A DNA stretch of 64,000 bases from Phocoena phocoena (GCF_963924675.1 NC_089238.1:22549815-22613814), one strand, 5' to 3'; counted from the stretch's first letter, positions 32,851 through 43,390 are shown. Numbers and translations are program-made. The notes: generated from the sequence alone by a model not told the origin.

Positions 32851-33061
32851 GTGTTTTTTTTTTTTTTTTGCGGTACACGGGCCTCTCTCTGTTGTGGCCT
32901 CTCCTGTTGCGGAACACAGGCTCCGGACATGCAGGCTCAGTGGCCATGGCTCACGGGCCCAGCCGCTCCGCAGCATGTGGGATCTTCCTGGACCAGGGCA
33001 CGAACCCATGTCCCCTGCATCGGCAGGCAGACTCTCAACCACTGCGCCACCAGGGAAGCCC
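32851..33061 (-). mobile_element. CHR SINE, short form
   Basis: Antisense copy: T run, gcggtacacgggcctctctc start and caccagggaagcccg end. The target duplication gcaatttgtt is exact at 32841-32850 and 33062-33071. It landed in the T-rich tail of the next SINE. Confidence 0.95.
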
Positions 33062-33071
33062 GCAATTTGTT

Positions 33072-33390
33072 TTTTGTTTTTTTTGGCTGCGTCAGGTCTT
33101 AGTTGCAGCACGCGGGCTCTTCGTTGTGGCATGCGGGCTTCTCTCTAGTGTGGTGCGCAGACTCCAGGGCATGTAGGCTCTGTAGTTGTGGTGCGTGGGG
33201 TTCAGAGTGCATGGGCTCTGTAGTTTGCGGCACGTTGAGCTCTCGTTGAGGCACGTGAGCTCAGTAGTTGTGGCGCACGGGCTTAGTTGCCTGCGGCCAT
33301 GTGGGATCTTAATTCCCTGACCAGGGATCAAACCCATATCCCCTGCATGGGAAGGCGGAATCTTTACCACCGGACCACCAGGGAAGTCCC
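33072..33390 (-). mobile_element. CHR SINE, older long subfamily
   Basis: Antisense copy from ttggctgcgtcaggtcttag to ccaccggaccaccagggaag with tccc. The words cctgcatgggaaggcggaat and the ggaccaccagggaa end tie it to the older subfamily at 11435 and 24458, but with a long body. It is more diverged than its SINE neighbour. Confidence 0.93.
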
Positions 33391-33404
33391 GAGGTTTCCC
33401 AGGT

Positions 33405-33630
33405 TAACAAGAATAAAGACGCTGGAGCTAGACCGCCTGGGTTTGAACCCTGCTCCACCACAGATGAGCTGTGTGACCTTCAGGAATCACTCAACCTCTC
33501 TGTGCCTCAGTTTCTTCATCTCTTAAAATGAGAATAATAATTGTGCCTGCCTCATGGTCTTTATGAGGATTAAATAAGGTAATATACAAAGTACTTAAAT
33601 AGTCATGAACATAGAAAACGTTCTGTACAT
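33405..33630 (+). mobile_element. MIR, near full length
   Basis: Good sense MIR: gctagaccgcctgggtttga, gagctgtgtgaccttcagga, cctctctgtgcctcagtttc and gaggattaaataaggtaata. Confidence 0.85.
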
Positions 33631-33639
33631 GCTTCATGT

Positions 33640-33795
33640 GCCAATGCATTTCATTTCATTCTTACAACAACCTATGAGGTTGATATTCTTATTATTAGTC
33701 TCTCAGTTTCCTCATCTCCAGAATAGGAATAAGAAAGACTTTACAAGCGGTAGAGCTGGGATTTGAACCTAGGTCACATCACACCTGTCCCTAGA
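33640..33795 (-). mobile_element. MIR, antisense
   Basis: Reverse complement MIR: ttcttacaacaacctatgag, gtctctcagtttcctcatct (locally rearranged) and gtagagctgggatttgaacc. It faces the preceding MIR tail to tail. Confidence 0.7.
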
Positions 33796-33870
33796 GCCAA
33801 TGTTTGCTGGGCCTTATTGAATTGATAGATTTTTGGCTTGCTTTCCTAAAGTTGACCCTTCACCATCACA

Positions 33871-33914
33871 ATGTGTGTGTGTGTGTGTGTGTGTGCACGC
33901 GCACGTGCGCACGC
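33871..33914. repeat. Alternating purine-pyrimidine tract (Z-DNA-prone)
   Basis: A (GT)n run passes without a break in alternation into a gcacgcgcacgtgcgcacgc segment, giving 44 bp of strict alternation. The 12-bp palindrome GCGCACGTGCGC at 33899-33910 has a CACGTG E-box at its centre. Confidence 0.9.
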
Positions 33915-33917
33915 TAT

Positions 33918-34095
33918 TCACTTCACTTCCTTCAACAAACATTTGCTGAACACCTACTATTTGCCAACACTGTTCTAGGTGCTTGGGTTATACCAGTGAA
34001 CAAAATAAACAAAGAATCCTGTCTTCGTGGTGTTTACACTATAGCAGGGGAAACATCAATAAGTATAATAAATCAGTAAGTTAGATAAGTATGGC
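33918..34095 (-). mobile_element. LINE L2 3' end, antisense
   Basis: Reverse complement of the L2 terminus: cttcaacaaacatttgctga, acacctactatttgccaaca, ctgttctaggtgcttgg and gtgaacaaaataaacaaag. Confidence 0.78.
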
Positions 34096-35094
34096 GTCGG
34101 GGAATTGGCAGTGAGGCTCCGCTTCAGAAGTTGCCACCTCTCAAGATCGAAATGACCCCCAACAGTGTGTGCTGGACCTGGGGAGTTGTTTTAAGTCTGT
34201 CCATGACAGGGTGGGTAATGTCAACTGAGCCGGCCGAGGGTGACAGCGGATGGTGTATGGGGAGGCAGCTTGGTGGTGTGGCAGAAAATCCTCCTTCCCA
34301 TTCCCTCCCTGCTCTCATTTCTAAAATCAATGCCATTCTGATGCTCCATGAGGCTTTCATCAGGGAAGTACACATTACTCTTGCAGAAGAATAACGGCTT
34401 CTATCTAAGTGCGTTCTGTGCACAGATGCCTAGCTGAATGCTGTGTGGTGGTGCACACCGCTCTCACATTAGACCCTAACCCAGTGTAGAAGATGCAATC
34501 CCACTGTGTTGTTTGATCTTGACAACAAGAAACAAGTCCATCTTCAGAAATTAACTTTCAAGGCCTTATTATTTAAACTGAATGGGGTAAATAAACCCCG
34601 CAAGGGTAAACAGCCATCTCCCGGCCCGCTTCGAGCCACCTGACACCTCACAAAGGGGAGTGGCCACATCTTGGCTTTCCCGGGTTCCTTCAGCACAGCC
34701 AGCACAAGAAGCACCCGACAGTGCTGTGCTCGCCAAGCCCCGCCTGCTCTACTGGGTGGGGTTTTAAGGGGTTTTTCAAGGCCAGCTTTAACAACAGGCA
34801 TCATGACATTGTTTGCACTTCACACCGGATCAGGGTCCACAAACACCCTCCTGTGCACCCAGGGCGTGACCCAGTGGTCGATCTGGAGAGCACAGCTCTG
34901 ACCAGACAGGCCGACATGTGGTACAGGAGGACACCACTCCCCAGGCCGTGCCCTCACATGCACATAAGCACACGTGCATGCACACACCTTCCTCGAGAGA
35001 AACTGTTCTCAGCAGATCCCTACCACCTCCGGCCCTCACAACGAAGAGTTAAGGAATCCCAGCACGATGTGGGGCGGGTGGCGGGAAAGTGTAG
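34096..35094. other. Unassigned unique DNA
   Basis: Overlapping open frames on both strands (for example 34721-35125 plus) have no domain or splice support. No repeat is recognised. Confidence 0.3.
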
Positions 35095-35330
35095 GAATTT
35101 AATATTATTGTGGCATGTAATTTAGAATGATCTTATGACTCATTAAGCCTTCAAAACTTAAAGAGATGTTTATTTTAAACCCCATCTAAAAATCAAGTAG
35201 GTAACACACCCGTCAACCACCCTTCCTCATGGGCTGGATGGCACAGCTAATCAGTGCACTTAGCCCTCACCTCTGGGGTGAATTAAATCTGTCATCAGTC
35301 ATAACAAACCTAAGCTTAATGGCTTCGATC
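35095..35330. promoter_or_regulatory. Candidate conserved noncoding element
   Basis: Repeat-free, AT-rich and low in CpG, with clustered homeobox- and MADS-like words: tttaatattattgtggcatg, tgtttattttaaacccc, gctaatcagtgcactt, gaattaaatctgtc. It lies just downstream of the candidate exon's 3' UTR. Conservation cannot be judged from one genome, so this is inference. Confidence 0.25.
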
Positions 35331-35516
35331 TAGTCGTTGCAGCACACACACCTCTGAGGCTGGCCCCAAGCCCTCAGGCGGCCTTGATCTGGACTGGACA
35401 GCCACTCTTCCCGGCACCCAGGACGAGAAAGTGCAGAAAAGCACAGAAATCAAAGACTCAGTCAAAATGAAACTCAAAAATTTCCGATTCTGAATGTGAA
35501 GAATTTTGAGAAATAT

Positions 35517-35522
35517 TTTAAT
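35517..35522 (-). promoter_or_regulatory. Possible ATTAAA polyadenylation signal
   Basis: Minus-strand ATTAAA about 195 bp past the stop codon of the candidate exon. It is meaningful only if that exon is real. Confidence 0.25.
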
Positions 35523-35716
35523 CAACTTATCTTGCTTGTATTTTTCTATTTATGTGTGTGAAAAATAATACAGGATGAAAAATAACTGTGTCTAAATAAG
35601 TCTCTTTTCAATAATATAAGAACTCTTCCAAATGCTTGCACAAGAAAACTTCCAAGTGATAGCAAAGCACGTGTCACAGCTTAAATGTCTTCTTTCTTAC
35701 ACAAAATAATGGTGTC

Positions 35717-35975
35717 CTACAATCTCTGGGGCCATTTGAGGAGAGCTTTAGGTTCCAACGCTCCTAAGCTGCTCTGAGGGGAACCGCAGTGAGCACTGGC
35801 GGTCCTCTTCTTCCCATCCTCCACTGCTTCTGGAGACAAAGGAAGCCCCTGAAGTATTTCCTGGAATAAAGCAACGTCATTTAATTCCTCCGGAGAGAGG
35901 AAGAGGGGAGTTTGAAAGTGATACCTTTGCCAGAGTTTTTCCTTGGGCCTTCCTCCAGGGACAGACTGAGACCGT
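35717..35975 (-). CDS. Candidate 3'-terminal coding exon, product not recognised
   Basis: On the minus strand a strong pyrimidine tract (ttttctacttttttcttctc) ends in GAG at 35978-35976, followed by an open frame of about 86 codons to a TAG at 35719-35717. A second acceptor, tctcag, would start the exon at 35965 in phase 0. The peptide is hydrophilic and looks protein-like: a basic start (RRSQSVPGGRPKEKLWQRYH), then FQTPLFLSPEELNDVALFQE and ILQGLPLSPEAVEDGKK, ending in KALLKWPQRL. The open frame continues upstream to 36331, but that part reads as low-quality frame and contains the pyrimidine tract. Downstream is about 200 bp of AT-rich possible 3' UTR with an ATTAAA-type signal at 35522-35517. 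No other exon of the gene was found; they would lie at higher coordinates. It could also be a chance frame or a pseudogene exon. Confidence 0.35.
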
Positions 35976-36324
35976 CTCAGAGAAGAAAAAAGTAGAAAAT
36001 GCACCTGACCCTCTGCTACAGAGAGATCACTGGTGGAGGAGGGCCCGTCTGCCCCAAGTCTGACAGCCCATTGCTGGGGATGAGCTGGACTCGGCCTGCC
36101 GTGGAGCCCCGTGCCGCAGACGTGTTCAGATGTGTCTCTGGTAACTAGTGTCACAAGCAGGAAGGGATGTGCGCACCTCTGAGGAGGTGAGACTCTGGTG
36201 TGATCACACTTTTGTGCCACATGGAGGAGCAGCTGGACTCCAGCTCCAGCGAAATGAACCCAGTGCTCGCGTGTGGGAGGCACCACGGGACAGTTAGACT
36301 CGAGGCGCTTCCAGCTGGAGAATG

Positions 36325-36440
36325 TCACCAATTCTGTACCCTAACTTCAGACAAGTAAGGTTCAGGGGGAGGCTTGCTGAGGGTCCTGCAGGGGCGGGGC
36401 CAAGATTAGTACTCAAGTCTCCCCTGCCCTTTAAATAGCA
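36325..36440 (-). mobile_element. MIR, antisense fragment
   Basis: The words aggttcagggggaggcttgc, tgagggtcctgcaggggc and ttagtactcaagtctcccct follow the reverse complement of MIR. Confidence 0.5.
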
Positions 36441-36589
36441 CTTCACCCCAGGCCTTCACCCCACAGTGTTAGAAAAGCCCAGTGTTGGAAAAGGGGGCCC
36501 AGAGGAGACAGCATCCTGGAGCTGGAGCCCCACATTCATAGGAGACCACGGGCACACCTCAGGTAACTGTACCACACACACGCCGCCCC

Positions 36590-36790
36590 CCAGGGAACAC
36601 AGTTAACTCCAGGGCCAGATAAATAGAAACCAGTGTCATTAGAGAGGTACAAGGGGGAAGAAACACCCACTTTCACTTGGGGTGGTCAGGGAAGGCTTCA
36701 AGGAGGAATTTCAACATTCAGAGAACAGGATGAAGAGAGAGGATCTTCCCCGTGGGGTACTGGGCACAGCAAAGGCCCCCCAGTAGACCT
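36590..36790 (-). mobile_element. LINE L2 fragment, antisense
   Basis: The words cagggaaggcttcaaggagg, aatttcaacattcagagaa and gaacaggatgaagagaga follow the reverse complement of L2. Confidence 0.5.
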
Positions 36791-37429
36791 GTTCCCAGAA
36801 GTTCCCACCACCCCTGTGCCATCTGGGGGATGTCTACAGGTGAACTAGGTCTTTGGGGAAATGGCAAGATGGGTGACCAAATGGAGATCACTTGCTGGGC
36901 AGCTAAAGCCCATCCCAAAGCCTCTGCTGGGACACTTCCCATGACACTCATCAGCCTGCCAGGAAGTTCTCCGTCATGTCCATCAGCAAAAGTATTAAGC
37001 TTTGCCCTCAGAGCTTGTCAGGGATGTGCAGCCAACTTCCTGTAATAAAAATTGAATAGATACAAAACATAGTGGTATATTTGTTTATTTTATTTTAATC
37101 CTTTATATGAAGTGTTTTCAAAGACACGTAAATATCAAATGGTAAAATGAACCCCTGTGTACCTGTGACTTGGCTTCAAGAATTATCAACATTCTGCCAA
37201 CCTTATTTCACTCAGTCTTCCCACTGCACCACCTTGAGGTATATTTAAAATACTTACAGCCAACAAAGAGATTTTTTAAGACCAAAAACGGTAATATGGC
37301 CGGTGCTCACAAGCTAATTACAAAATGTGTTAAAATGTGTATTAATTCACGGTCCGCCAGAGGCAGTACAACCTGAGTATGGGACACAGATTTGAATTGC
37401 TGGATAAACATCACACACACACCAGAGTG
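36791..37429. other. Unassigned unique DNA
   Basis: No gene is supported. AT-rich DNA at 37045-37180 has no repeat signature. Confidence 0.3.
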
Positions 37430-37740
37430 TGTGGAGCCACAGCTGGAAGGACGTTCCCAGTCTGCACGGGAAGCGCTTCAGGGATGTGGCCCTCCTGGGG
37501 CTCGGGACGGCAGCCAGGGCAGCCCCCCAGGCCTGGGAAAGGGCAGCCAGAGCGGGGCCAGGGCCCCAAGCACAGCCAGGACAATGCGGGGCAGGAAGGG
37601 CAGTAATGTGCCCCGATGGCAATGGCAGCAGCAGGGGCTGGAGGAGGAGCAGCGCTTGTCACAACAGGGTGGCGCCTCCTGCACCGGCACTGCAGAGCCT
37701 CTTCCCGGTGCTCACCGCCCCCAGCCGCACCGTGTCCCTT
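37430..37740. other. GC-rich patch without identified gene
   Basis: The stretch is GC- and purine-rich, and all frames stay open in part (for example 37411-37899 minus), as expected of stop-poor GC-rich DNA. CpG is present but modest. No domain or good splice pair is seen, so no coding call is made. Confidence 0.4.
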
Positions 37741-38030
37741 AGAAGGTACAGTTTGGCTATGAGAATGATTTTTGCAATATATCAGTGGAGCCCTTTCATC
37801 CCGGGCCTGCGGACACTGGTGTGGCAGCAAAAGGAAGGACTGTAACAACCTCAGTAGATTTGTCTTCCTTCTGTTTTGAAGGGAACTTTTTTCTAGCACT
37901 GTTTATTACCACCTTAGTGAAATAGCTTCTTTAATCGTAAGATCTGAAAAGCTCCTGCAGGTGGGTATTTTCAACATTCTCTGTCTTTGGCTGGCTGGTT
38001 TCTTACCTTTTAAGTCTTGGCTGTCACCCT

Positions 38031-38810
38031 GTGATATTGTGATTTATAATAAGAAATATATATATGGTCCCTGTTTCTGGAACAGAGTTCCTAAAACCTT
38101 TGGAATTTCCTAAGTGATGAAAGCCACAAAGATCTTTTGTATGTTACTTTTTGTATGAGGTGATTTTTGGAAAGTGCCTAAGGATGGGGGCAGGTTGCCA
38201 GGGGACCCAAGATGAGATTAGAGGATTGGAACTTTCAGTCCCAACCCCTGACCTCTGGGTAGGGGAGAGAGGCTGGAGGTTGAATCATTGCCAATGGCCA
38301 ATGATGTCATCACTCGTGCCTACGTGACTAAGCCTCCATAAAAACCGAAAAGGATGGGTTCAGAGAGCTTCTGGGCTGGTGAACACATAGAGACTTGGGG
38401 AGAGTGACATACTCAGAGAGAGCCTGGAAGCCCCACACTCTTTTCCCACACCTTGCCCTGTGCATCTCTTTTATCTGGCTGTTCCTGGGTTATATCCTCC
38501 TGTAATCAACTGGTAATCTAATAAGTAAAATGTTTCTCTGAGTTCTGTGAGCCATTCTAGCAAATTAATCAAATCCAAAGAGGGGTCCTGGGCACCTCCG
38601 AACTGTAGCCAGTCAGTCAGAAGCACAGTGACGTCCTGGACTTGTGACTGGCATCTGAAATGAGGGGAGGGGGCAGTCTTGTGGGACTGAGCCCTTAACA
38701 TGTGGGGTCTGATGCTGTCCCCAGGCAGGTAGTGTCAGAACTGAGTTAGATTGAAGGACATCCAGCTGGTATCAGAGAACTGCTGGGATGTGAGGACCCT
38801 CCCAACACAC
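38031..38810 (+). mobile_element. Ancient LTR-like element, copy B, uninterrupted
   Basis: It runs from gatattgtgatttataata through gttcctaaaacctttggaat, ggaggttgaatcattgcca, a TATA-like ctccataaaaaccgaaaagg, tgagttctgtgagccattct and gcagtcttgtgggactgagc. The tail (agctggtatcagagaactgc) recalls a tRNA-Leu primer-binding region as in ERVL-type elements. It is the oppositely oriented relative of copy A at 18220-22555 and gives the pre-insertion order there. Confidence 0.65.
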
Positions 38811-38974
38811 ACATCAGAATTGGGTCCAGAGCATACAGCCCCTCGAGTAGGCCTCCTGCCACATAACCCAGATCACCTCCCTCTTCCGTCCTGTCTCCCC
38901 CACGTTTTCTTCACAGCACTCACCCCCATCTGTGTTTCACCTGTCTGTTCACACCTGTTCTGTGTGTCTCCCCT

Positions 38975-39105
38975 GCTAGAAATGGAAGCTCCATGAGAGA
39001 AGGGACCCTACCAATCTCATGGTCTGAGCTCCAGCACATAACTGAGTGCCTGTCCAGAGAAGGCACTCCATGAATGTGTGTTGACTGACTGAGTGAATGA
39101 GAAGG
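38975..39105 (+). mobile_element. LINE L2 3' end
   Basis: Sense L2 terminus: gaagctccatgagagaaggg, ctgagctccagcacataact, gaaggcactccatgaatgtg and a tgactgactgagtgaatga end. Confidence 0.72.
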
Positions 39106-39294
39106 ACTAACAGGCAACCACATCCTGTCCACTGTTGTGGCCAGCACCTCCCAGGCGCCCCGATTCCTCTTGTTTCTCTCAATACACTGTCCCTTTCATT
39201 GTATCAGCAACCCCTCCAGCTCTAGCTTTAAAAGTCATGTGGTGTAACTACATTTGTCCCTCCAGAGCTGCCACCCTGGGCCAGGCCCCTGGAT

Positions 39295-39337
39295 GAAATT
39301 ACGTCTCATCGATTACGTTGATGAGAGACGTAATTTC
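39295..39337. repeat. 13-bp perfect inverted repeat with TTACGTC/GACGTAA arms
   Basis: Arms GAAATTACGTCTC (39295-39307) and GAGACGTAATTTC (39325-39337) are exactly complementary around a 17-nt loop that itself contains ATTACG. Each arm holds a CRE/C-EBP-like half site. It sits just before L2 DNA and was not seen elsewhere in the window. Confidence 0.88.
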
Positions 39338-39444
39338 AACAGAGCCCAACTTGTCTCAGTGCAGCAATTACAGGGCAGCTTCTGGCACACAGAGGAGGTC
39401 AGGTCACTCCCTGCTCTCAACCACAGGCTTCCTTTCTCACTTAC

Positions 39445-39875
39445 AAGGAAATCCAAACTCCTTAGCAAGGCCCAAAGGCCCTTTGTGAGCTGTCCCCTTC
39501 CTGCCGCTTGGACTCACTTCCTCCTTGGCTCCCTGGCTCTGCTCTAGCCACGCTCGGGGCCCCCTGCTCCCTAGTGTGCAGCACCTGCCCTTCCTTCTGC
39601 CCCTCACAGCCTTTTCCGAGATAGCCACACACCTTGATTCCTTCCTTCCAGCTTCTGCTGCCTTATGTAAAAAGCAACGTCCCAAGCACTGATCCTCAGT
39701 CAACTCATTCTGCCTCATCTTACACCATCTGACATATTCTACACTTACTTGTTTATTTGTAGCACCACCCCCAATAGAATGTGAGCTCTGTGAGAGCAGA
39801 GACTCTGTCTTGGTCACTGCTGAATCCTCAGTGCCTAGACCAGTACACAGTAGGCACTCAATAAACATGTGTTGA
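39445..39875 (+). mobile_element. LINE L2, 3' region
   Basis: Good sense L2: atccaaactccttagcaagg, cttctgctgccttatgt, gagctctgtgagagcagaga, ctgaatcctcagtgcctaga and aggcactcaataaacatgtg. The region may begin near 39340. Confidence 0.8.
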
Positions 39876-41019
39876 TGACAAGGCCTATTTGTTTTGTATA
39901 CCTTAATCGACTACAACCCCCACAAGGCCATCAGCCAACACCATCACAGCACACCTCCAGGCTGCCTAAGGGAAGACCCCACCCAGAGGTGCACTGTCCT
40001 GTCCAGTAACATAGCAATTCTGTCCCCACCTACCCCCATAGGGGTCAGCAGGAGGGAAGACTTCTGGGGTAGTCTTTCTGGAGCCTGATCTATCTTTCTG
40101 ATCCCCCCACCCCCAATTTATAACACCGTCATTAATTCTGGACATGATCAATTACTCCAGGCTTCCCAGCACTCACCATAATTTATGCCCAAAACTGTGC
40201 CTTAAAGATCTCAAAGTTCTCCAATTTTACACATCAGGTAGGAAAGACAGAGCTTTGAGGCAGAGACATACACCCGCCGTAAGCTGCTATCCATAAGAAA
40301 ATGCAAGATGAGCAGAGCAAGGATTTTCAAGCTGCGCTCCGCTCTGTGATAGAGTTCCATGGTCAGGCAAGACTGGGAAGGACTGATACAACAGGCAGAT
40401 GTCCCTAACACAGGGGTGCTCTGGTACAGGACATGCATACCAGAAACCCACCCAACATGCGTTCATCTCACATCAGTGTCTCTCATGGGCAGGTGGCAGC
40501 GCGGTGGGAATGGTGTTAACGTGCCCTCCTATTAGGCCACGGTCTCTTGTTCTGCCATTATTTCATGATCTGATGAACAGATTTGACCCATAAGGGTTAT
40601 CAAAAGGCAAGCAGCTCGTGGTTGCAAAAGTTGTCACATACGAGTCTTATAGGCCTTTGGGGGCTTTCAGGAAATGACCAGTTTAACAGGATAACAGTCA
40701 GCAAGGACTAGGGACCTGCCAGCCCTTTCATTTCATGGAAAGTCTCAAAATGACACTGCACAGCATGATAGGAAGGTTGGGGCAGAGACTATGGCCAGAT
40801 CATGTCTACCCTTCAGGGAATTTGGAAAGGAATTTTAAAAGGGAACAGGGCATGAGCCAAGCTCATCTCTTGAGGGACTGAACTACAATGACCCTTGTAG
40901 TGGTTGATTCTTTAGAGTTCATCTTTCAGTGAATCCCTCACCATCTCTATCACCATCACCACCACTAACAGGGGCTCCCCTCACATCCCAACTTGCAGAT
41001 CCACCAAATCCAACCCTCT
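39876..41019. other. Unassigned unique DNA
   Basis: No gene, RNA or repeat could be supported in this stretch. Confidence 0.3.
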
Positions 41020-41210
41020 ATCAGTTTCATAAATACAGTTGTACTGGACACAGCCATACACACTCCTTTATGTACTGTCCATGGCTGGTTTCACACTACA
41101 ACAGCAGAGTTGAGTAGCTGCAACAGAGACCATATGCTCCACAAAGCCTAAAATATTTACTGTATGGCCCTTTATAGAAAAAATGTGCCAACTCCTATTC
41201 CAAAGCAATT
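41020..41210 (+). mobile_element. hAT-type DNA transposon fragment
   Basis: The words ttgtactggacacagccata, tgtccatggctggtttcaca, acaacagcagagttgagtag, cacaaagcctaaaatattta and ctgtatggccctttatagaa follow a common mammal-wide element of the hAT group. Only the right half is present; the exact family name is not certain. Confidence 0.7.
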
Positions 41211-41629
41211 AGCTGAGTCAGCAGAGGGATTCAGAATACCACTGTAAAAACACACAGGGCCAAGCAGGGTTCTCATCCTGTCAGGGCCTCCATAGTTGGC
41301 ATATTGAGAAGAGGGAGAACAAAGGAGTCCCCTGTGGGTGTTGTCGCGGATGTTGATGACACCTTAAGGCATCCCCTGGGCACCACCTCTAGATTCTAGA
41401 GTTGTGTCTTGCAAATACCATGAACTCTCTACCTGAGGGATTTTTCAGGCCAAATAAGGCAAGCTGAGCACTGCCTTCCAAGACAGATCTCAATCTTAGA
41501 TAGATGGGGAGTTGATGGATAAGCACCCCAGTTCCTTGAACTCTCATTTGGGCTAACTTGTAGGTACTTCCCCCCAAATCCTCCCTTTTTGTTTAAACTA
41601 ACTCAAGTTGGGTTCTATTTCTTGCAATT
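41211..41629. other. Unassigned unique DNA
   Basis: No gene or repeat is recognised. Confidence 0.3.
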
Positions 41630-41642
41630 AAGAATTCCAGCT

Positions 41643-42014
41643 GGGACTTCCCTGGTGGTGCAGTGGTTAAGAATCCGCCTGCCAATGCAAGGGACACGGG
41701 TTCGAGCCCTGGTCCAGGAAGATCCCACATGCCGCGGAGCAACTAAACCCATGTGCCACAACTACTGAGCCTGCACTCTGGAGCCCGGAGGCCCCAACTA
41801 CTGAAGCCCACTCTCCTAGAGCCCGTGCTCCACAACAAGAGAAGCCACCACAATGAGAAGCCCGTGCACCGCAACGAAGAGCAGCACCCACTCGCCGCAA
41901 CCAGAGAAAGCCCACGTGCAGCAACAAAGACCCAAAGCAGCCAAAAATAAATTAATTAATTAAAAATAAAATAAAATAAAAAATAAATTTTTTAAAAAGT
42001 ATCTTAAAAAAAAA
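41643..42014 (+). mobile_element. CHR SINE, long form
   Basis: Head gggacttccctggtggtgca, B box gggttcgagccct, long body and an A/T-rich tail of mixed aataaa units. The target duplication is aagaattccagct (41630-41642) and aagaatcccaact (42015-42027), two changes, so this copy is older than most here. Confidence 0.95.
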
Positions 42015-42289
42015 AAGAATCCCAACTAATCCCAGTGAACTGCTCCAAGGCATCCTCTCCTGGTAGGGACATGGGGACCACGATGGGCGGGTGCCCAACA
42101 GACTCTCATGGGGGGCTCAAGGGCTCTGCTGGGCAGAGACCCCTGGAAGGCCCTTTGAGCACTCGGCAGTCAATATGCCATGGCTCAAGAGAAAGCAACA
42201 CTGGCTTCCCCACTTCCACCACTCAACCAGAAGACTCACACCTGACCACATGTCTCCATGCCCTCTGGGAGCCACCTCATAAATGACTT

Positions 42290-42800
42290 CTCATGTCCCT
42301 CAGGGCCCCACATGAGGCCTCAGCCTCTCTTCAAGCTCGTCTCTTCCCCATCCTCCCACCTTATAACTGTCCGGCCACACTGTCCTTTGTGCATCTCCTT
42401 GACCAGCCAAGCTTTCTCTTCTAGGGACCTCTGCAACTACTCTTTCCTCCTCCTGCAATGTTTCCCTGAGAGTTTTGCATGAGTGGCAGCTTCTGGTTTT
42501 TCAGCACTTAGCAAAAATGTTCCTTCCCCAGGAAGTTCTTCTCTGACTACTCCATCTAAAATGGGTCTCTCACATTGATCACATCATCCTGTTTTATTTC
42601 TCACTTTACTTGCTACTATGCAATTATCTGCTTGTATATTTATTTATGTTATCAGTCTCTCTCTTTAACGGAGCTTATGCTCCAGAAGAGAAGGAACTTA
42701 TCTATTATTTACTATTGTTTCCCCAACATCAAGAAAGCACACTGTAGTTGCTAAATAAATATTTGTTGGATAGATGAATGAATGGATAAATGAATACAAG
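42290..42800 (+). mobile_element. LINE L2, 3' region
   Basis: Sense L2: aagttcttctctgactactc, atctaaaatgggtctctcac, cctgttttatttctcac, gcttatgctccagaagagaa and ctaaataaatatttgttgga with a gatgaatgaatgg end. Confidence 0.82.
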
Positions 42801-42801
42801 G

Positions 42802-42848
42802 ATGGAAGGAAGAAAGGGAAGGAAGGAGGAAGGAAAGGAAGGAAGGAA
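42802..42848. repeat. (GGAA)n-type purine microsatellite
   Basis: A run of about ten ggaa/gaaa units directly after the L2 tail. Purine only, so it could form triplex DNA. GGAA arrays are also ETS-factor binding words. Confidence 0.93.
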
Positions 42849-42949
42849 ATGGGGGTTTAATTCCTCTCCAGAATTGCCAAGCTCTTGCAGCTTGAGGATG
42901 GGTCAGCACTTGAGCCAGATATGTTTTCCCATAGAATAGGTATCTGTTA

Positions 42950-43390
42950 GAAATATGTTAGGCTACAAAGCCCACTATAATAGCTAAAAGATAGGAGATT
43001 GTTTTTCTTAATAATGAGAAACCTAAAAATAAGCAGTTGCTAGCACTAGTGACAGCATCAGAGACCCCAGCTCCTTTCCACTTCATCATTTTTAGCATGG
43101 TGGCTCTTTCTTATGTGTGTCTTGCCTCATGGTCACAGGATGGCTGCTGTAGCACAAACATCACATTCACATCAAGGCAGGAAGGGAGAGAAGGAGTGAT
43201 GCCACCTTACTGTCTTATTCCTTTCAGGTAAAGCTAAAGCTTTTGTGAAACCTCCCCCCAACCACCCCCAGGATTTTCAATTATATCTCATTAGACAGAA
43301 CCAGATCACATGACCTAGCTGCTAGGGAATCTGGGGAAATGACTATATATCCTTCCAGCCTCTGTAGCAGAGAAGCAGACGAGAAGAGAT
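42950..43390 (+). mobile_element. Unclassified ancient repeat, copy 1
   Basis: It contains agcagttgctagcactagtg, tcatggtcacaggatggctg, catcacattcacatcaagg and ccagatcacatgacctagct. A part (43128-43215) recurs at 44440-44545. I know the words as a mammal-wide repeat but cannot name the family. Confidence 0.45.

Noticed and set aside
35976..36331. Upstream part of a 204-residue minus-strand open frame as coding exon
   Set aside because: It includes the pyrimidine-rich acceptor tract of the candidate exon and reads as compositionally random protein. Only the part after the acceptor is kept as a candidate.
37411..37899. 162-residue minus-strand frame in GC-rich DNA
   Set aside because: Several overlapping frames are open on both strands, as expected of stop-poor GC-rich sequence. 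No domain or splice pair is seen.
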